From DASUVJ01 sp036378995 (GTDB lineage Bacteria > Patescibacteriota > Saccharimonadia > Saccharimonadales > Saccharimonadaceae): a stretch of DNA of 23,025 nucleotides. The position numbers and the translations under genes are program-made. Within the stretch, counting starts at the first letter, position 1; the number at the start of each line of letters is the position of its first letter. The DNA lies in assembly GCA_036378995.1 (NCBI GenBank), contig DASUVJ010000073.1, forward strand, positions 1 through 23,025, written 5' to 3'. The notes below the pieces were generated by a model. It was not told the origin of the DNA. It made no database searches and saw only the letters and a list, made by a program, of their open reading frames with translations. Positions 7,280-15,044 of the stretch are shown here, piece after piece.

Positions 7280-8269
7280 TTAAAGCGACGCATCATATGT
7301 TCTTAGTGACTTGTCGGTTGCGGTGACAAGCTCTGTGACGATTTTATCGTATTCTTCGTATGCACGGAAGCCTGCTGCGTATTTGTGACCACCGCCACCA
7401 AAGTAACCGGCGACATCTTCAGAGATAGGAATGTTGCTGCGCAGTTTGCCGGTGACTTTGCCGTCCGGATAGGTCTTGATAGCTACGGCAATCTCGACAT
7501 TTTCAACCAGGCGCATTTCATCAAGTACGAGAACGCTCGGGTTGTATTGGTCGCTGTACTGCTGAATGTCTTCCCATGGAATATGAACAAGCGCCAGCTT
7601 GCCGTCAAGCAGATACTCGATGCGGCTGATAAGCTCGCCCTTGTATGCCAGGATCTCCGGCGATTTTTTCATGAACTCGCGACGCCTATTTTCGATATCG
7701 GCGACAACCGCGCCAAGTTCGGTTAGTTTGCCTGCAATAAAATAACTGTTCGACGTAACATTCTGAGTGGTAAGACCCAGGCTGTCGGACAAGATAGCGG
7801 TGAGCATGCTTGAGGCGGCCTGCTGGTTGATCTGCCAGCCGTTATTAGTAGCGAGTGTATACAGGATCTCGCTTGTAGCCACTGCATCTTCAGAGAGCAT
7901 AGTGTGCGGGAAGCTAAGAGTCGAGCCGGTGGTGTGATGATCGATAACAACGACGGGATGTGTCTCGAGGAATGAGCGGACGCCTGGTGTTTCAAGAACT
8001 TTTGTAAGAAGCACATCGGCACTCGTATCAACAATGATAGCCAGGTCGGCCGAAGGGTCGAACTCAGAGACAACTCGGTCCCAGCCGGTGATATAGCGCA
8101 TGTACTTCGGGATCTCTACTGGGCAATAAAGAGTGACTTCTTTGCCAAGATAGCCCAGGATTTCCTCAAGCGCAAGGCTGCTCCCCAGGCTGTCGCCGTC
8201 TGGGTTCTCTGCCTGAATGACGATAACTTTATTTGCCTCGTTGATTTGCTTGGTTACGTCTTCGTACAT
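7280..8269 (-). CDS. DHH/DHHA1 family phosphoesterase (NrnA-like)
   Basis: Cytoplasmic two-domain phosphoesterase of 329 residues, the size of NrnA/pAp phosphatases. Seen: motif I region ENPDGDSLGSS (21-31), motif II D81 in IIVDTSAD, the name-giving DHH at 110-112, and the C-terminal DHHA1 block GGGGHKYAAGF near residue 300. Family activity: Mn-dependent hydrolysis of short oligoribonucleotides (nanoRNA), pAp or cyclic dinucleotide products. The first metal-ligand His of motif I (normally H-x-x-P-D) is Ala20 here, which may change metal binding or activity. Its ATG overlaps the recR stop by one base (TAATG at 8267-8271), so recR and this gene are co-translated. Confidence 0.92.
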   Translation of the reverse strand: MYEDVTKQINEANKVIVIQAENPDGDSLGSSLALEEILGYLGKEVTLYCPVEIPKYMRYITGWDRVVSEFDPSADLAIIVDTSADVLLTKVLETPGVRSFLETHPVVVIDHHTTGSTLSFPHTMLSEDAVATSEILYTLATNNGWQINQQAASSMLTAILSDSLGLTTQNVTSNSYFIAGKLTELGAVVADIENRRREFMKKSPEILAYKGELISRIEYLLDGKLALVHIPWEDIQQYSDQYNPSVLVLDEMRLVENVEIAVAIKTYPDGKVTGKLRSNIPISEDVAGYFGGGGHKYAAGFRAYEEYDKIVTELVTATDKSLRTYDASL

Positions 8270-8883
8270 TATAAGAACCGCCTTCCTTCCAGCGCGTGCG
8301 TCAGTGTAATTTGATCGGCATATTCCAGGTCGACACCTACCGGGATGCCGCGTGCAAGACGGCTCATCTTAACGTCTGCGCCAGATTCGTTAATATGACG
8401 CTGTAAAAAGAGCGCCGTCGACTCGCCCTCGACGCTGGCATTCGTCGCGATAATAACTTCTTCGACGTTGTCGCTTGAAAGACGCTGGAGAAGCTCCGGG
8501 ATATGCAGTTGTTCTGGTCCGATACCATCAATCGGTGAGATAGCACCACCAAGCACATGGTAGGTGCCTTTAAATTGCCCTGTTCGCTCAAGGGCAATAA
8601 TATCGAGCGGCTCTTCAACGACGGCAATCAGCTGTTTGTTACGGTCGCTGTCGCTATAAAGCGGCGAAATGTCTTGGTCGGCGTCAATAAGCGCAAATGT
8701 CACCGGGCATGTTTTTACGCCTCTATGAAGACCCGAGATGGCCCGAGCGAGTTTATCGGCAGCATGAGTATCACCACGCAGCAAATAATATGCGTAGCGC
8801 TCGGCCGTACGCGCACCCACCCCGGGCAAACGGCCGAGTTCATCTATCGCTGCAACAAGCGCTTTTGGGAGAAGCTGTGCCAA
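8269..8883 (-). CDS. recR: recombination mediator protein RecR
   Basis: RecFOR pathway protein that loads RecA at gaps, 204 residues (E. coli 201). Order of parts: helix-hairpin-helix LPGVGARTAERYAYYLL (19-35), the position of the zinc finger (about 55-82), a Toprim domain beginning IAVVEEPLDIIALE (86-99), and a C-terminal Walker-like segment SRLARGIPVGVDLEYAD. The zinc finger has lost three of its four cysteines; only C59 remains. The rest of the fold is well conserved, so the protein is probably functional without zinc. It lies between ebfC (10-base gap) and the DHH gene (1-base overlap). Confidence 0.95.
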   Translation of the reverse strand: MAQLLPKALVAAIDELGRLPGVGARTAERYAYYLLRGDTHAADKLARAISGLHRGVKTCPVTFALIDADQDISPLYSDSDRNKQLIAVVEEPLDIIALERTGQFKGTYHVLGGAISPIDGIGPEQLHIPELLQRLSSDNVEEVIIATNASVEGESTALFLQRHINESGADVKMSRLARGIPVGVDLEYADQITLTHALEGRRFL

Positions 8884-8893
8884 GAGAATGGTC

Positions 8894-9184
8894 CTACAGG
8901 CCGAGGTTGCCTAGGCCGCCCATAAGCGGCTTCATTTTCTCTGCGGCAACTTCTTGTGCCTTTGCAAGGCCATCCCGAACAGCGATCTCGATCCAGTGTT
9001 CGAGCTCTTCGATGTCGTCGAGGTCAACCTGCTGCGGGTCGATCTTTACGCTTTTGATCTTCATTTCGCCTGTGATCTGTACGACAACGGCGCCGTCGCC
9101 AGCTTCAACTTCGATGATTTCCTTCGCAAGGTCTTTTTGTGCTTTACGCATCTGGTTTAGCATTTTCATTTGGTCGAATGCCAT
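8894..9184 (-). CDS. ebfC: YbaB/EbfC family nucleoid-associated protein
   Basis: Small dimeric DNA-binding protein of 96 residues (family about 100-110). The N-terminus MAFDQMKMLNQMRKAQKDLAKEI is the long family helix; then EVEAGDGAVVVQITGEMKIKSVKIDPQ is the beta-sheet block, ending in a second long helix and a short Gly/Leu tail. The start at 9184 has a strong GGAGG Shine-Dalgarno about 11 bases upstream. Co-location with recR is the usual dnaX-ebfC-recR neighbourhood, although dnaX is here separated by two genes. Confidence 0.95.
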   Translation of the reverse strand: MAFDQMKMLNQMRKAQKDLAKEIIEVEAGDGAVVVQITGEMKIKSVKIDPQQVDLDDIEELEHWIEIAVRDGLAKAQEVAAEKMKPLMGGLGNLGL

Positions 9185-9212
9185 AATAGTAATCCTCCGT
9201 ATTTACCTATAC

Positions 9213-9218
9213 AGTATA
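9213..9218 (-). promoter_or_regulatory. -10 box for ebfC-recR-DHH operon
   Basis: Minus-strand TATACT at 9218-9213, directly after the stop of the glycosyltransferase gene. It would give a leader of about 22 bases containing GGAGG. No good -35 hexamer is seen. It suggests that the operon is separable from upstream genes. Confidence 0.5.
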
Positions 9219-9220
9219 CG

Positions 9221-10675
9221 CTATTTCTGATCTGTTTTATAGATGTAAAAACGATCAGCGTCCCGGTAGTCGGTGTCGGTAATAATACGCTGAAGTTTAT
9301 CCGCTGCGAGCGGGGCTTTTGAGTCATGTGTCGCAATGACCGTTCCTTCAATTATGGTTGGCGCTGAAACGGTAACGGATACATCCTTATTATGATCGGC
9401 AACTACCTGATAGAACGGCGCTTCCGATTCTGATGCGACGATAACCGTCTTGCCGCGGTCGGGTTTAGCCAGTTGCCCGTTTACGAGATCGAGATCACGA
9501 GTAAAGTTACTGGCGGTGCTCGGGTCGTAATGATAGCCGTACATGTAGCGGTCGAGGCCCGTAAAGACCATGCCGCCGATCAAGACGGCGAGTGGTAGTA
9601 AGCCGGCAATGCGGGCATACGGGTTTTGCGGGAACATCTGGTACCAGTGGCCGAGCAATACACCGATTCCCATCCCCATAAGCAGGACGACCGGCACAAA
9701 CGTGACGCTAATGTACGCCGGGTTAATGACTAAAATCGGAAGAAGAAGTACGATCCACGCCGTAATAATGTAGCTGCGAGCCGTATATTTGGTTGTAAAT
9801 AATCGGTAAATACCAAGTGCGATAAGTATCATTGACCCCATGCCGTACACCGGTGTCATGATGGCGCTGGCACTTGGTGAGAAGAAGTCAAAGTACTGGC
9901 GCAGCAGCTGTAGAAGATTCGCCATGATTCCCGGCCATTCTTCTGGAATACCAAGAAGCCTGAGGCCGATTGCAGGCTGTGTAATAACGGCCTGGATAAG
10001 CGGCGCGGCGAGGACGAGCGCACACAAAAGCGCGACGGCGAGCATCGGTTTAGACAGGCGCTTTACAATAAAGCGAAGGTGCGGATGCAGGAGTACCGCG
10101 CTCAGAAGTGCGAGCAAAATATAGATGCTGAGCGGTGTATAGAGGCTTAGCGCAGCAACACCGAATAAGACAATCTTCCAAAACGATCCCCACACGGCTT
10201 GGCGGGAGACCATCATTGCGGCGACGAGAAGCCAGATCGACCACACGACATACAAGATATTCGGTGATCCGCTTTGGCTGATAAATAAGAACTGCCCTGT
10301 CGTAACGACAAGAATCGTCGTAATGATGGCGACGTTGCGTTTAAACCATGCCTGCAGCAGTATGAGCATACCGGCAATGGCAAATAATCCCAGAATGACA
10401 GACGGTAATTTAATGCTCAACTCAGAGACACCAAAGACAGTAAAGCTCAGCCGTTGAAGCAGATGGTACGGCAAGTTAACGATCGACTCCGGATTGAACG
10501 AGTCGAGCGAGAGTGAATTGCTAAGAACAGTTGTTCGGATTTCGGCGTTACTGAGGCCGCCAGGGATATAAAGTGCCGCAATGAATAATAAGCCAATGGC
10601 CGCAAGCCCTACGATCGTGTAGCCCAGTACAAATCGTTTGCGGTAGAGGAAATAATCTGTAATGTATTTGCCCAT
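9221..10675 (-). CDS. GT-C fold membrane glycosyltransferase (GT39/ArnT-like)
   Basis: Polytopic membrane protein of 484 residues with about 11-12 hydrophobic segments and a soluble C-terminal domain (about 385-484). The N-terminal helix (17-37) is followed by a periplasmic-side loop IPGGLSNAEIRTTV and then ELSIKLPSVILGLFAIAGM, the pattern seen in GT39/PMT-like transferases (acidic residue in loop 1, R/K-L-P before the second helix block). The usual D-E pair in loop 1 is only a single Glu here (N-A-E). Such enzymes use polyprenyl-phosphate sugars to modify proteins or glycolipids outside the membrane. The donor and acceptor cannot be told. It sits between dnaB (23 bases upstream) and ebfC, an odd place for an envelope gene. 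Confidence 0.8.
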   Translation of the reverse strand: MGKYITDYFLYRKRFVLGYTIVGLAAIGLLFIAALYIPGGLSNAEIRTTVLSNSLSLDSFNPESIVNLPYHLLQRLSFTVFGVSELSIKLPSVILGLFAIAGMLILLQAWFKRNVAIITTILVVTTGQFLFISQSGSPNILYVVWSIWLLVAAMMVSRQAVWGSFWKIVLFGVAALSLYTPLSIYILLALLSAVLLHPHLRFIVKRLSKPMLAVALLCALVLAAPLIQAVITQPAIGLRLLGIPEEWPGIMANLLQLLRQYFDFFSPSASAIMTPVYGMGSMILIALGIYRLFTTKYTARSYIITAWIVLLLPILVINPAYISVTFVPVVLLMGMGIGVLLGHWYQMFPQNPYARIAGLLPLAVLIGGMVFTGLDRYMYGYHYDPSTASNFTRDLDLVNGQLAKPDRGKTVIVASESEAPFYQVVADHNKDVSVTVSAPTIIEGTVIATHDSKAPLAADKLQRIITDTDYRDADRFYIYKTDQK

Positions 10676-10698
10676 AAATTACTTACGATTATAGCACG

Positions 10699-12048
10699 CT
10701 AATCATGCCGTTTGTCGAGCGACATGAACCTTAGGCGTTCAGGGTGGAAGTAGAGCTCGACTTTACCGACGGGACCGTTACGGTGCTTAGCGATGATGAG
10801 GTCGGTAATGTTCTCTCGCTCTGTTTCGGGGTTGTAGTACGCCTCGCGGTAAATAAACATAACGATGTCGGCGTCCTGCTCGATCGATCCCGATTCACGG
10901 AGGTCGGCAAGCTGTGGAATCTGTGGGCTGCGCGATTCGACGGAACGGCTCAACTGGCTAAGTGCGATGACTGGCACGTTCATTTCACGTGCGATCAGCT
11001 TGAGGCCACGAGAAATCTCACTCACCTCCTGCACACGGTTACCCTCGCTGCTCTTGCTGCTTCCCTGCATCAGCTGCAGGTAGTCGACAATGATAAGTCC
11101 GAGCGGCGCATCATGAGCGGCACGGCGGGCTTTAGTGCGCATTTCTAGAACAGAAAGGCCTGGCTTGTCGTCGATAAAGATCGGAGCCTCGGCCATTTCG
11201 CCCATTGCCTCCGATAACTTGCTAAAGTCTTCGTCCGAAAGGTTACCTGTACGGATATTCCAGGCATCAACACCGCTGGCATCGGCTAGCATACGATCGA
11301 CCAACTGTTCCTTGCTCATCTCGAGGCTGAAGAACAGAACGGACTGTTTGTTAACGGTCGCTACGTTGTAGGCGAGGTTTGTCACCAGGGTGGTCTTACC
11401 CATGGCCGGACGGGCCGCGAGGATGATAAGGTCGCTTCGCTGAAGACCTGCGGTCATGTTGTCTAGGTCGCGGTAACCGGTACGAATACCGCGAAGTGCT
11501 CCCTTGTTACGATGGAGTTCTTCCATGCGGTCAAAACTGTCGGTCAGAATCTGCTCGATACTTGTAAGATCTTGCTTAAGCGACTGATCGCTAACAGAAA
11601 ACAACTCCTGCTCGGCGCGACTTAAAAGTTCCTGTACGTCCTGATCTTCGTCAAATCCTAATTCAGAGATTTCACTACTGGCCTTAATAAGACGCCGGCG
11701 AACCGCCTTTTGCGAAACCATCTCGGCGTAGGCTTCGGCGTGCGCAGCTGTCGGTACGTAATTAGTGAGCTCGGTTAAATAAGCTGAGCCGCCGATCATT
11801 TCGAGCTCGTCTTTTTTCTTGAGCTCATCAGTAAGGGTCAAAAGGTCAACGGGTTTGTGGCGCTCATAAAGGCGCACCATGCCGCCAAAGATCGTGGCGT
11901 GGCGCTTATCGTAAAAATCTTTAGGGGTGACGTGTTCGGTGATGTCCGCTAGGGTTTCTTCGTCAATCAAAACAGCACCAAGCAGGCTCATCTCGGCGTC
12001 AATATTCTGTGGCGGCACTTTGCCGGTCGGTACTTCTTTTGCGGGCAT
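10699..12048 (-). CDS. dnaB: replicative DNA helicase DnaB
   Basis: Hexameric 5'-3' helicase at the replication fork, 449 residues, normal length with no intein. N-terminal domain (about 12-110) with PPQNIDAEMSLLGAVL, a linker helix, then the RecA-like ATPase: Walker A ARPAMGKT (212-219), FFSLEMS, Walker B LIIVDYLQLM, LSQLSR, and the late DLRESGSIEQDADIVMFI and KHRNGPVG blocks. It follows dnaX after only 9 bases and is surely co-transcribed with it; the GT-C gene follows after 23 bases. The start at 12048 (MPAKEVPTGKVPPQN) is the only one giving the complete N-terminal domain. Confidence 0.98.
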   Translation of the reverse strand: MPAKEVPTGKVPPQNIDAEMSLLGAVLIDEETLADITEHVTPKDFYDKRHATIFGGMVRLYERHKPVDLLTLTDELKKKDELEMIGGSAYLTELTNYVPTAAHAEAYAEMVSQKAVRRRLIKASSEISELGFDEDQDVQELLSRAEQELFSVSDQSLKQDLTSIEQILTDSFDRMEELHRNKGALRGIRTGYRDLDNMTAGLQRSDLIILAARPAMGKTTLVTNLAYNVATVNKQSVLFFSLEMSKEQLVDRMLADASGVDAWNIRTGNLSDEDFSKLSEAMGEMAEAPIFIDDKPGLSVLEMRTKARRAAHDAPLGLIIVDYLQLMQGSSKSSEGNRVQEVSEISRGLKLIAREMNVPVIALSQLSRSVESRSPQIPQLADLRESGSIEQDADIVMFIYREAYYNPETERENITDLIIAKHRNGPVGKVELYFHPERLRFMSLDKRHD

Positions 12049-12057
12049 TGCTTCTGT

Positions 12058-13512
12058 TTAGGCCGACGCCATGTCGACACTCACCTCTTCTCCTCCACCC
12101 ATAATAGCAGCAACTGATGCCGCAGTGCTATCTTTTGGCGGCGGCGGCGTGCCGATCGTCTCGATCTGCATGTCTCCCGCCCCTGTTTCAATGAGGGCGG
12201 TTGATAAGTTGATGCGGTGCTTGCTGTCGTCCAACTTCTTTTTGTAAAAGGCATTGCCGGTATAAAGAACGAGTGTATCGCCATCTAGTTCGTGTGTACA
12301 TTTAGACAAAACGCTATAAACAGCCACGTAGTTCGCCCTGGCGTATTCGATAAGTTTGTCCCAGTCAAATTCGCCAGTCGGTGGCGTCGAAGGGATGTGC
12401 GGTTTTGGTGCTTCGACGGGAGTAGATGCTGCTGGTTTTTTTGGCGCAGCCACAGGCGTCTGCTTTTGCATTTGCGGACGAGGACGGGTTGCCATTTTTT
12501 GGAGTTCGGCAACCGGCGCGCTCACCTCGGCTACGGGCGCTGCTAGTGCAACCGTTTTGGGTTTTGGTGCGGCGTGAGCTGCTAATACAGTCAAAAGTTT
12601 AATATCCGGCTGTGAGGATTTCGCCACCTCCAGGAGTTGGTCGAGTAGCGGGATAAATACGGGCTGCGAAGCGATCCTTGTCCGTGCTTCAGCGGTAAGC
12701 TGCGAGACAAGCGCGGAAGTCTGGATACCGCTGGCAAAAGCTTCGTCTAAGGTTCCGACGATTTCTTTTAGGTCTCTTGCCTCGTAAGCGGCAAGAAGCT
12801 TCTCGACGATCTCTTTTGGGGCAAGTCCCAGGGATTGTTCGACAAGTTCGCGTGTTATGCCTGTTTTTTCGTCTGCGACGCCGCGTAGCTGATCGAGCAA
12901 GCTAATACTGTCGCGGAACGTGCCGTCGCCGCGGGCTGCGATCAAAGCGAGTGCTTCGTTCTCAATTTTAAGCTTTTCTGAGTCGGCAATATGGCGCAGG
13001 TGTTTTATAGCGTCGGCCTGCGCAATGTAGCGTAGCGTAAAACGCTGCGTTCGACTAATGATCGTAGCGGGTAGTTTATCCGCGTCGGTCGTAGCAAGAA
13101 TAAATACTGCGTGTTCGGGCGGCTCCTCGAGCGTTTTTAATAGTGCGTTAAACGCGGCCTTAGAGAGCATGTGCACCTCGTCGATAATATAGACTTTACG
13201 ACTGGCAGAGACTGGTGCGATCTGGACTTTCTCGCGCAGGTCGCGAACATCTTCGACGCCGTTGTTACTGGCTGCGTCCATCTCGATGATATCGAGATGC
13301 GTCGAATCATCATCATATGGCAGTTGGTTGATCTCGTGTGCAAGAATACGGGCGATACTGGTTTTACCAACACCACGAGGACCTGTTAAAAGGTACGCGT
13401 GGGATATGCGGCCGGCTTTTAAAGACCGAGCTAAAATATCAGTAACATGCGACTGACCGACGACTTCATCAAGCCGTTTGCTGCGGTATTTACGGTACAG
13501 GGCCTTCCCCAT
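12058..13512 (-). CDS. dnaX: DNA polymerase III subunit gamma/tau
   Basis: Clamp-loader ATPase, 484 residues. AAA+ module about 1-230: Walker A GPRGVGKTS (44-52), DEVHML, LLKTLEEPP, and sensor-1 ATTDADKLPATIISRTQRF. Then the domain III helices to about 330, an Ala/Pro-rich linker (about 330-395), and a tau-type C-terminal domain (about 395-465). The zinc-binding insert after Walker A, which carries four Cys in most bacteria, is shortened by about 14 residues against E. coli and has no Cys. An A7 run at codons 357-359 with a downstream stem could produce a shorter gamma-like form. The start ATG at 13512 gives the family N-terminus ALYRKYR; a GAGGG Shine-Dalgarno lies about 11 bases upstream. 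First gene of a dnaX-dnaB unit. Confidence 0.97.
   Translation of the reverse strand: MGKALYRKYRSKRLDEVVGQSHVTDILARSLKAGRISHAYLLTGPRGVGKTSIARILAHEINQLPYDDDSTHLDIIEMDAASNNGVEDVRDLREKVQIAPVSASRKVYIIDEVHMLSKAAFNALLKTLEEPPEHAVFILATTDADKLPATIISRTQRFTLRYIAQADAIKHLRHIADSEKLKIENEALALIAARGDGTFRDSISLLDQLRGVADEKTGITRELVEQSLGLAPKEIVEKLLAAYEARDLKEIVGTLDEAFASGIQTSALVSQLTAEARTRIASQPVFIPLLDQLLEVAKSSQPDIKLLTVLAAHAAPKPKTVALAAPVAEVSAPVAELQKMATRPRPQMQKQTPVAAPKKPAASTPVEAPKPHIPSTPPTGEFDWDKLIEYARANYVAVYSVLSKCTHELDGDTLVLYTGNAFYKKKLDDSKHRINLSTALIETGAGDMQIETIGTPPPPKDSTAASVAAIMGGGEEVSVDMASA
12365..12442 (-). promoter_or_regulatory. candidate -1 frameshift (or slippage) signal in dnaX
   Basis: On the minus strand, A AAA AAA (12442-12436) lies in zero frame across codons 357-359 (Pro-Lys-Lys). 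Seventeen bases downstream are CGTCGAAG (12418-12411) and CTTCGACG (12392-12385), a perfect 8-bp stem with an 18-base loop. Shifting back by one base adds 23 codons and ends at TGA (12367-12365), giving a product of about 382 residues that lacks the tau C-terminal domain. No Shine-Dalgarno-like stimulator is visible upstream. The spacing to the stem is longer than the 5-9 bases usual for such signals. Confidence 0.45.
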
Positions 13513-13544
13513 TTTTATTTTCCCTCTTCTATGTTTCTAGTCCT

Positions 13545-13550
13545 ATTGTA
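13545..13550 (-). promoter_or_regulatory. candidate -10 box of dnaX
   Basis: Minus-strand TACAAT 32 bases before the dnaX ATG, in the 80-base gap after the DUF2797 stop. It would leave a leader of about 26 bases containing GAGGG. No clear -35 box. Confidence 0.4.
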
Positions 13551-13592
13551 CATTTATTTTCGCGTGGCAGTGTTGTATTTTAGAGCGAAAAA

Positions 13593-14480
13593 TTAAAATA
13601 AAGTGGTCTGTTGTGCAGGGAGCGATAGCGGGATTTCGGTGTAGCCGAGTGTCAGCTGGTAGCCCGTGTATTTTTTCATCGGGAGAAAGACGGTGCTGTC
13701 CGAATAACTGCAGAATAAGAGCGAACCCAGCATGCCGATACACCTGCCGCTGATGACATTGTCCGAGGACATCTCATGCGCATCGGAAAGCGAAGGTATT
13801 CCGTTTGGGAAGTAGGTCTCGTCAAAATGCAGAACATTGCTATCTGCGAATGTAATTCCAACTGCCTGTTCGATCTCAAGCCGTGTCTTTTGTAGTTCCT
13901 CGGCGGCAGCTTCTTGATCATAAGGTCGATCGAGTGATTGAATCTTTTTACGCAGTTGAATGGTCTCGGCAATTCCTGGTAATTTCGCAATCTTTGCCTC
14001 ATATTGCCGGGCAATGTGCGCCGTTGGGAACGTATCTAAAATAATCGCAGATCGTGCACCCTGCTCGAGCAGGCGGCTTTTTTGCCGGGCACCGTATGAG
14101 ATGCCTACTTTCATGACGCCGCTAGCAAAATGTGCAAGGTAAAGAATATGCGGTTCGGCGTTGCGCTCCTCTTGTTGAGAAGAGACACTTGTCGCATGGT
14201 AGAATGCAGGGTTAAAGCCGGTGCGGTTTTGGCACGGCTGACATTGATCGTATTTACCGTCAAGCGTGTGGCTGTCTGGGCATGCGAATCGTTCGCCTGT
14301 TCGGATGTCTCGCCAGCCGACACAAAACCTCGTCGTCATATCAAAGGCCAAAGTAATGGTTTTGCCGAGCGGCGCCAAATCAGTAAAGACACCATCTTGC
14401 TGGAGAGCCAAAAAAGGCTTCTCTTCAAGAGAGAAGCCCGAGTTGCTTAAAAGATACGTACCGGCAGCCGGCTGCTTCAT
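13593..14480 (-). CDS. DUF2797 family protein
   Basis: A 295-residue protein that I assign to DUF2797 from its central block ILYLAHFASGVMKVGIS followed by RLLEQGA, a GIY-YIG-like pattern typical of that family. Before it is a cysteine cluster FCVGW...FACPD...QCQPCQ (about residues 70-105), which probably binds zinc. Acidic and helical segments follow (about 165-205). Function is not established; the fold hints at nucleic acid binding, but this is inference. The ATG at 14480 shares one base with the TAA of the upstream gene (TAATG), so it is translated together with the 171-residue protein. Earlier in-frame starts would run into that gene and are not preferred. Confidence 0.8.
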   Translation of the reverse strand: MKQPAAGTYLLSNSGFSLEEKPFLALQQDGVFTDLAPLGKTITLAFDMTTRFCVGWRDIRTGERFACPDSHTLDGKYDQCQPCQNRTGFNPAFYHATSVSSQQEERNAEPHILYLAHFASGVMKVGISYGARQKSRLLEQGARSAIILDTFPTAHIARQYEAKIAKLPGIAETIQLRKKIQSLDRPYDQEAAAEELQKTRLEIEQAVGITFADSNVLHFDETYFPNGIPSLSDAHEMSSDNVISGRCIGMLGSLLFCSYSDSTVFLPMKKYTGYQLTLGYTEIPLSLPAQQTTLF

Positions 14481-14995
14481 TAAAGCGCTGCTTCGACTGC
14501 TGCCCAAGTGGCTTCTGGGTTGTCTTCTGGTACGATGATCGTTACTTGGTCGCCGATGTTAATGCGGAAGTACGTAACGCTTGCAAGCAGAATGCGGTAT
14601 TCGCGGCCGTTTGCCTCAACGTAGTAAGCGCCGTCGTGCTGAACGAGCGTTCCGATGATTTGGCGACGTGGAATCGGGCCGATCTGCTTGTAGATAAAAC
14701 CGCCATCATCAGCGATGGTGAGCTTTAGAATGTCACCTTCAACCAATTTTGATTTGCTGGCGTAGTTGGCAGGAACCGGGTAGCTTTTGCCGTCCGGGCC
14801 GATCATGACCTGGCCGTCAAAGACGCCTTCGATAACTTTGCCGCCGACTTCTTCTTGGCTGCTTCGTGGAGTAACGACGCTGCCGTCGTCACCAATAATG
14901 CTGATCAGCAGTTCCTTCGCAGCTGCCAGGTTGGTTTCGGCCTCCTGGATCAGTGAGCGAAGTCGCTTCACTTGTTTTTCGGGTAGTTCAGACAT
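14480..14995 (-). CDS. conserved small protein: N-terminal coiled coil plus two beta-rich repeats
   Basis: I do not know its function; similar small proteins seem familiar from CPR genomes, but I cannot name a family. 171 residues. Residues 1-35 form a charged amphipathic helix, likely a coiled coil. Two beta-rich, Gly-containing segments follow: about 55-105 (VIEGVFDGQVMIGPDGKSY onward) and 110-160 (IIGTLVQHDGAYYVEANGRE onward). Both run through a G-D-x-(I/L/V)-(T/L) turn (EGDILKLT and IGDQVTIIV), which suggests duplicated OB-like or small beta-barrel units. The ATG at 14995 is chosen over an upstream in-frame ATG at 15142 because the strong promoter starts transcription near 15038. It is co-translated with DUF2797 through TAATG. 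A helix-plus-barrel layout would suit an RNA- or protein-binding adaptor (inference). Confidence 0.8.
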   Translation of the reverse strand: MSELPEKQVKRLRSLIQEAETNLAAAKELLISIIGDDGSVVTPRSSQEEVGGKVIEGVFDGQVMIGPDGKSYPVPANYASKSKLVEGDILKLTIADDGGFIYKQIGPIPRRQIIGTLVQHDGAYYVEANGREYRILLASVTYFRINIGDQVTIIVPEDNPEATWAAVEAAL

Positions 14996-15044
14996 GGTAA
15001 CTCGCAATTTCCTTTTGTCTATTTTTGTAGTGATATTACCCCTA

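Noticed and set aside
10744..11148. Plus-strand open frame of 134 codons inside dnaB
   Set aside because: Antisense to a highly conserved helicase; composition follows from the DnaB codons, and no start signals are evident.
10699..12048. Intein in DnaB
   Set aside because: DnaB is 449 residues with contiguous Walker A and Walker B motifs; no intein block or extra length.
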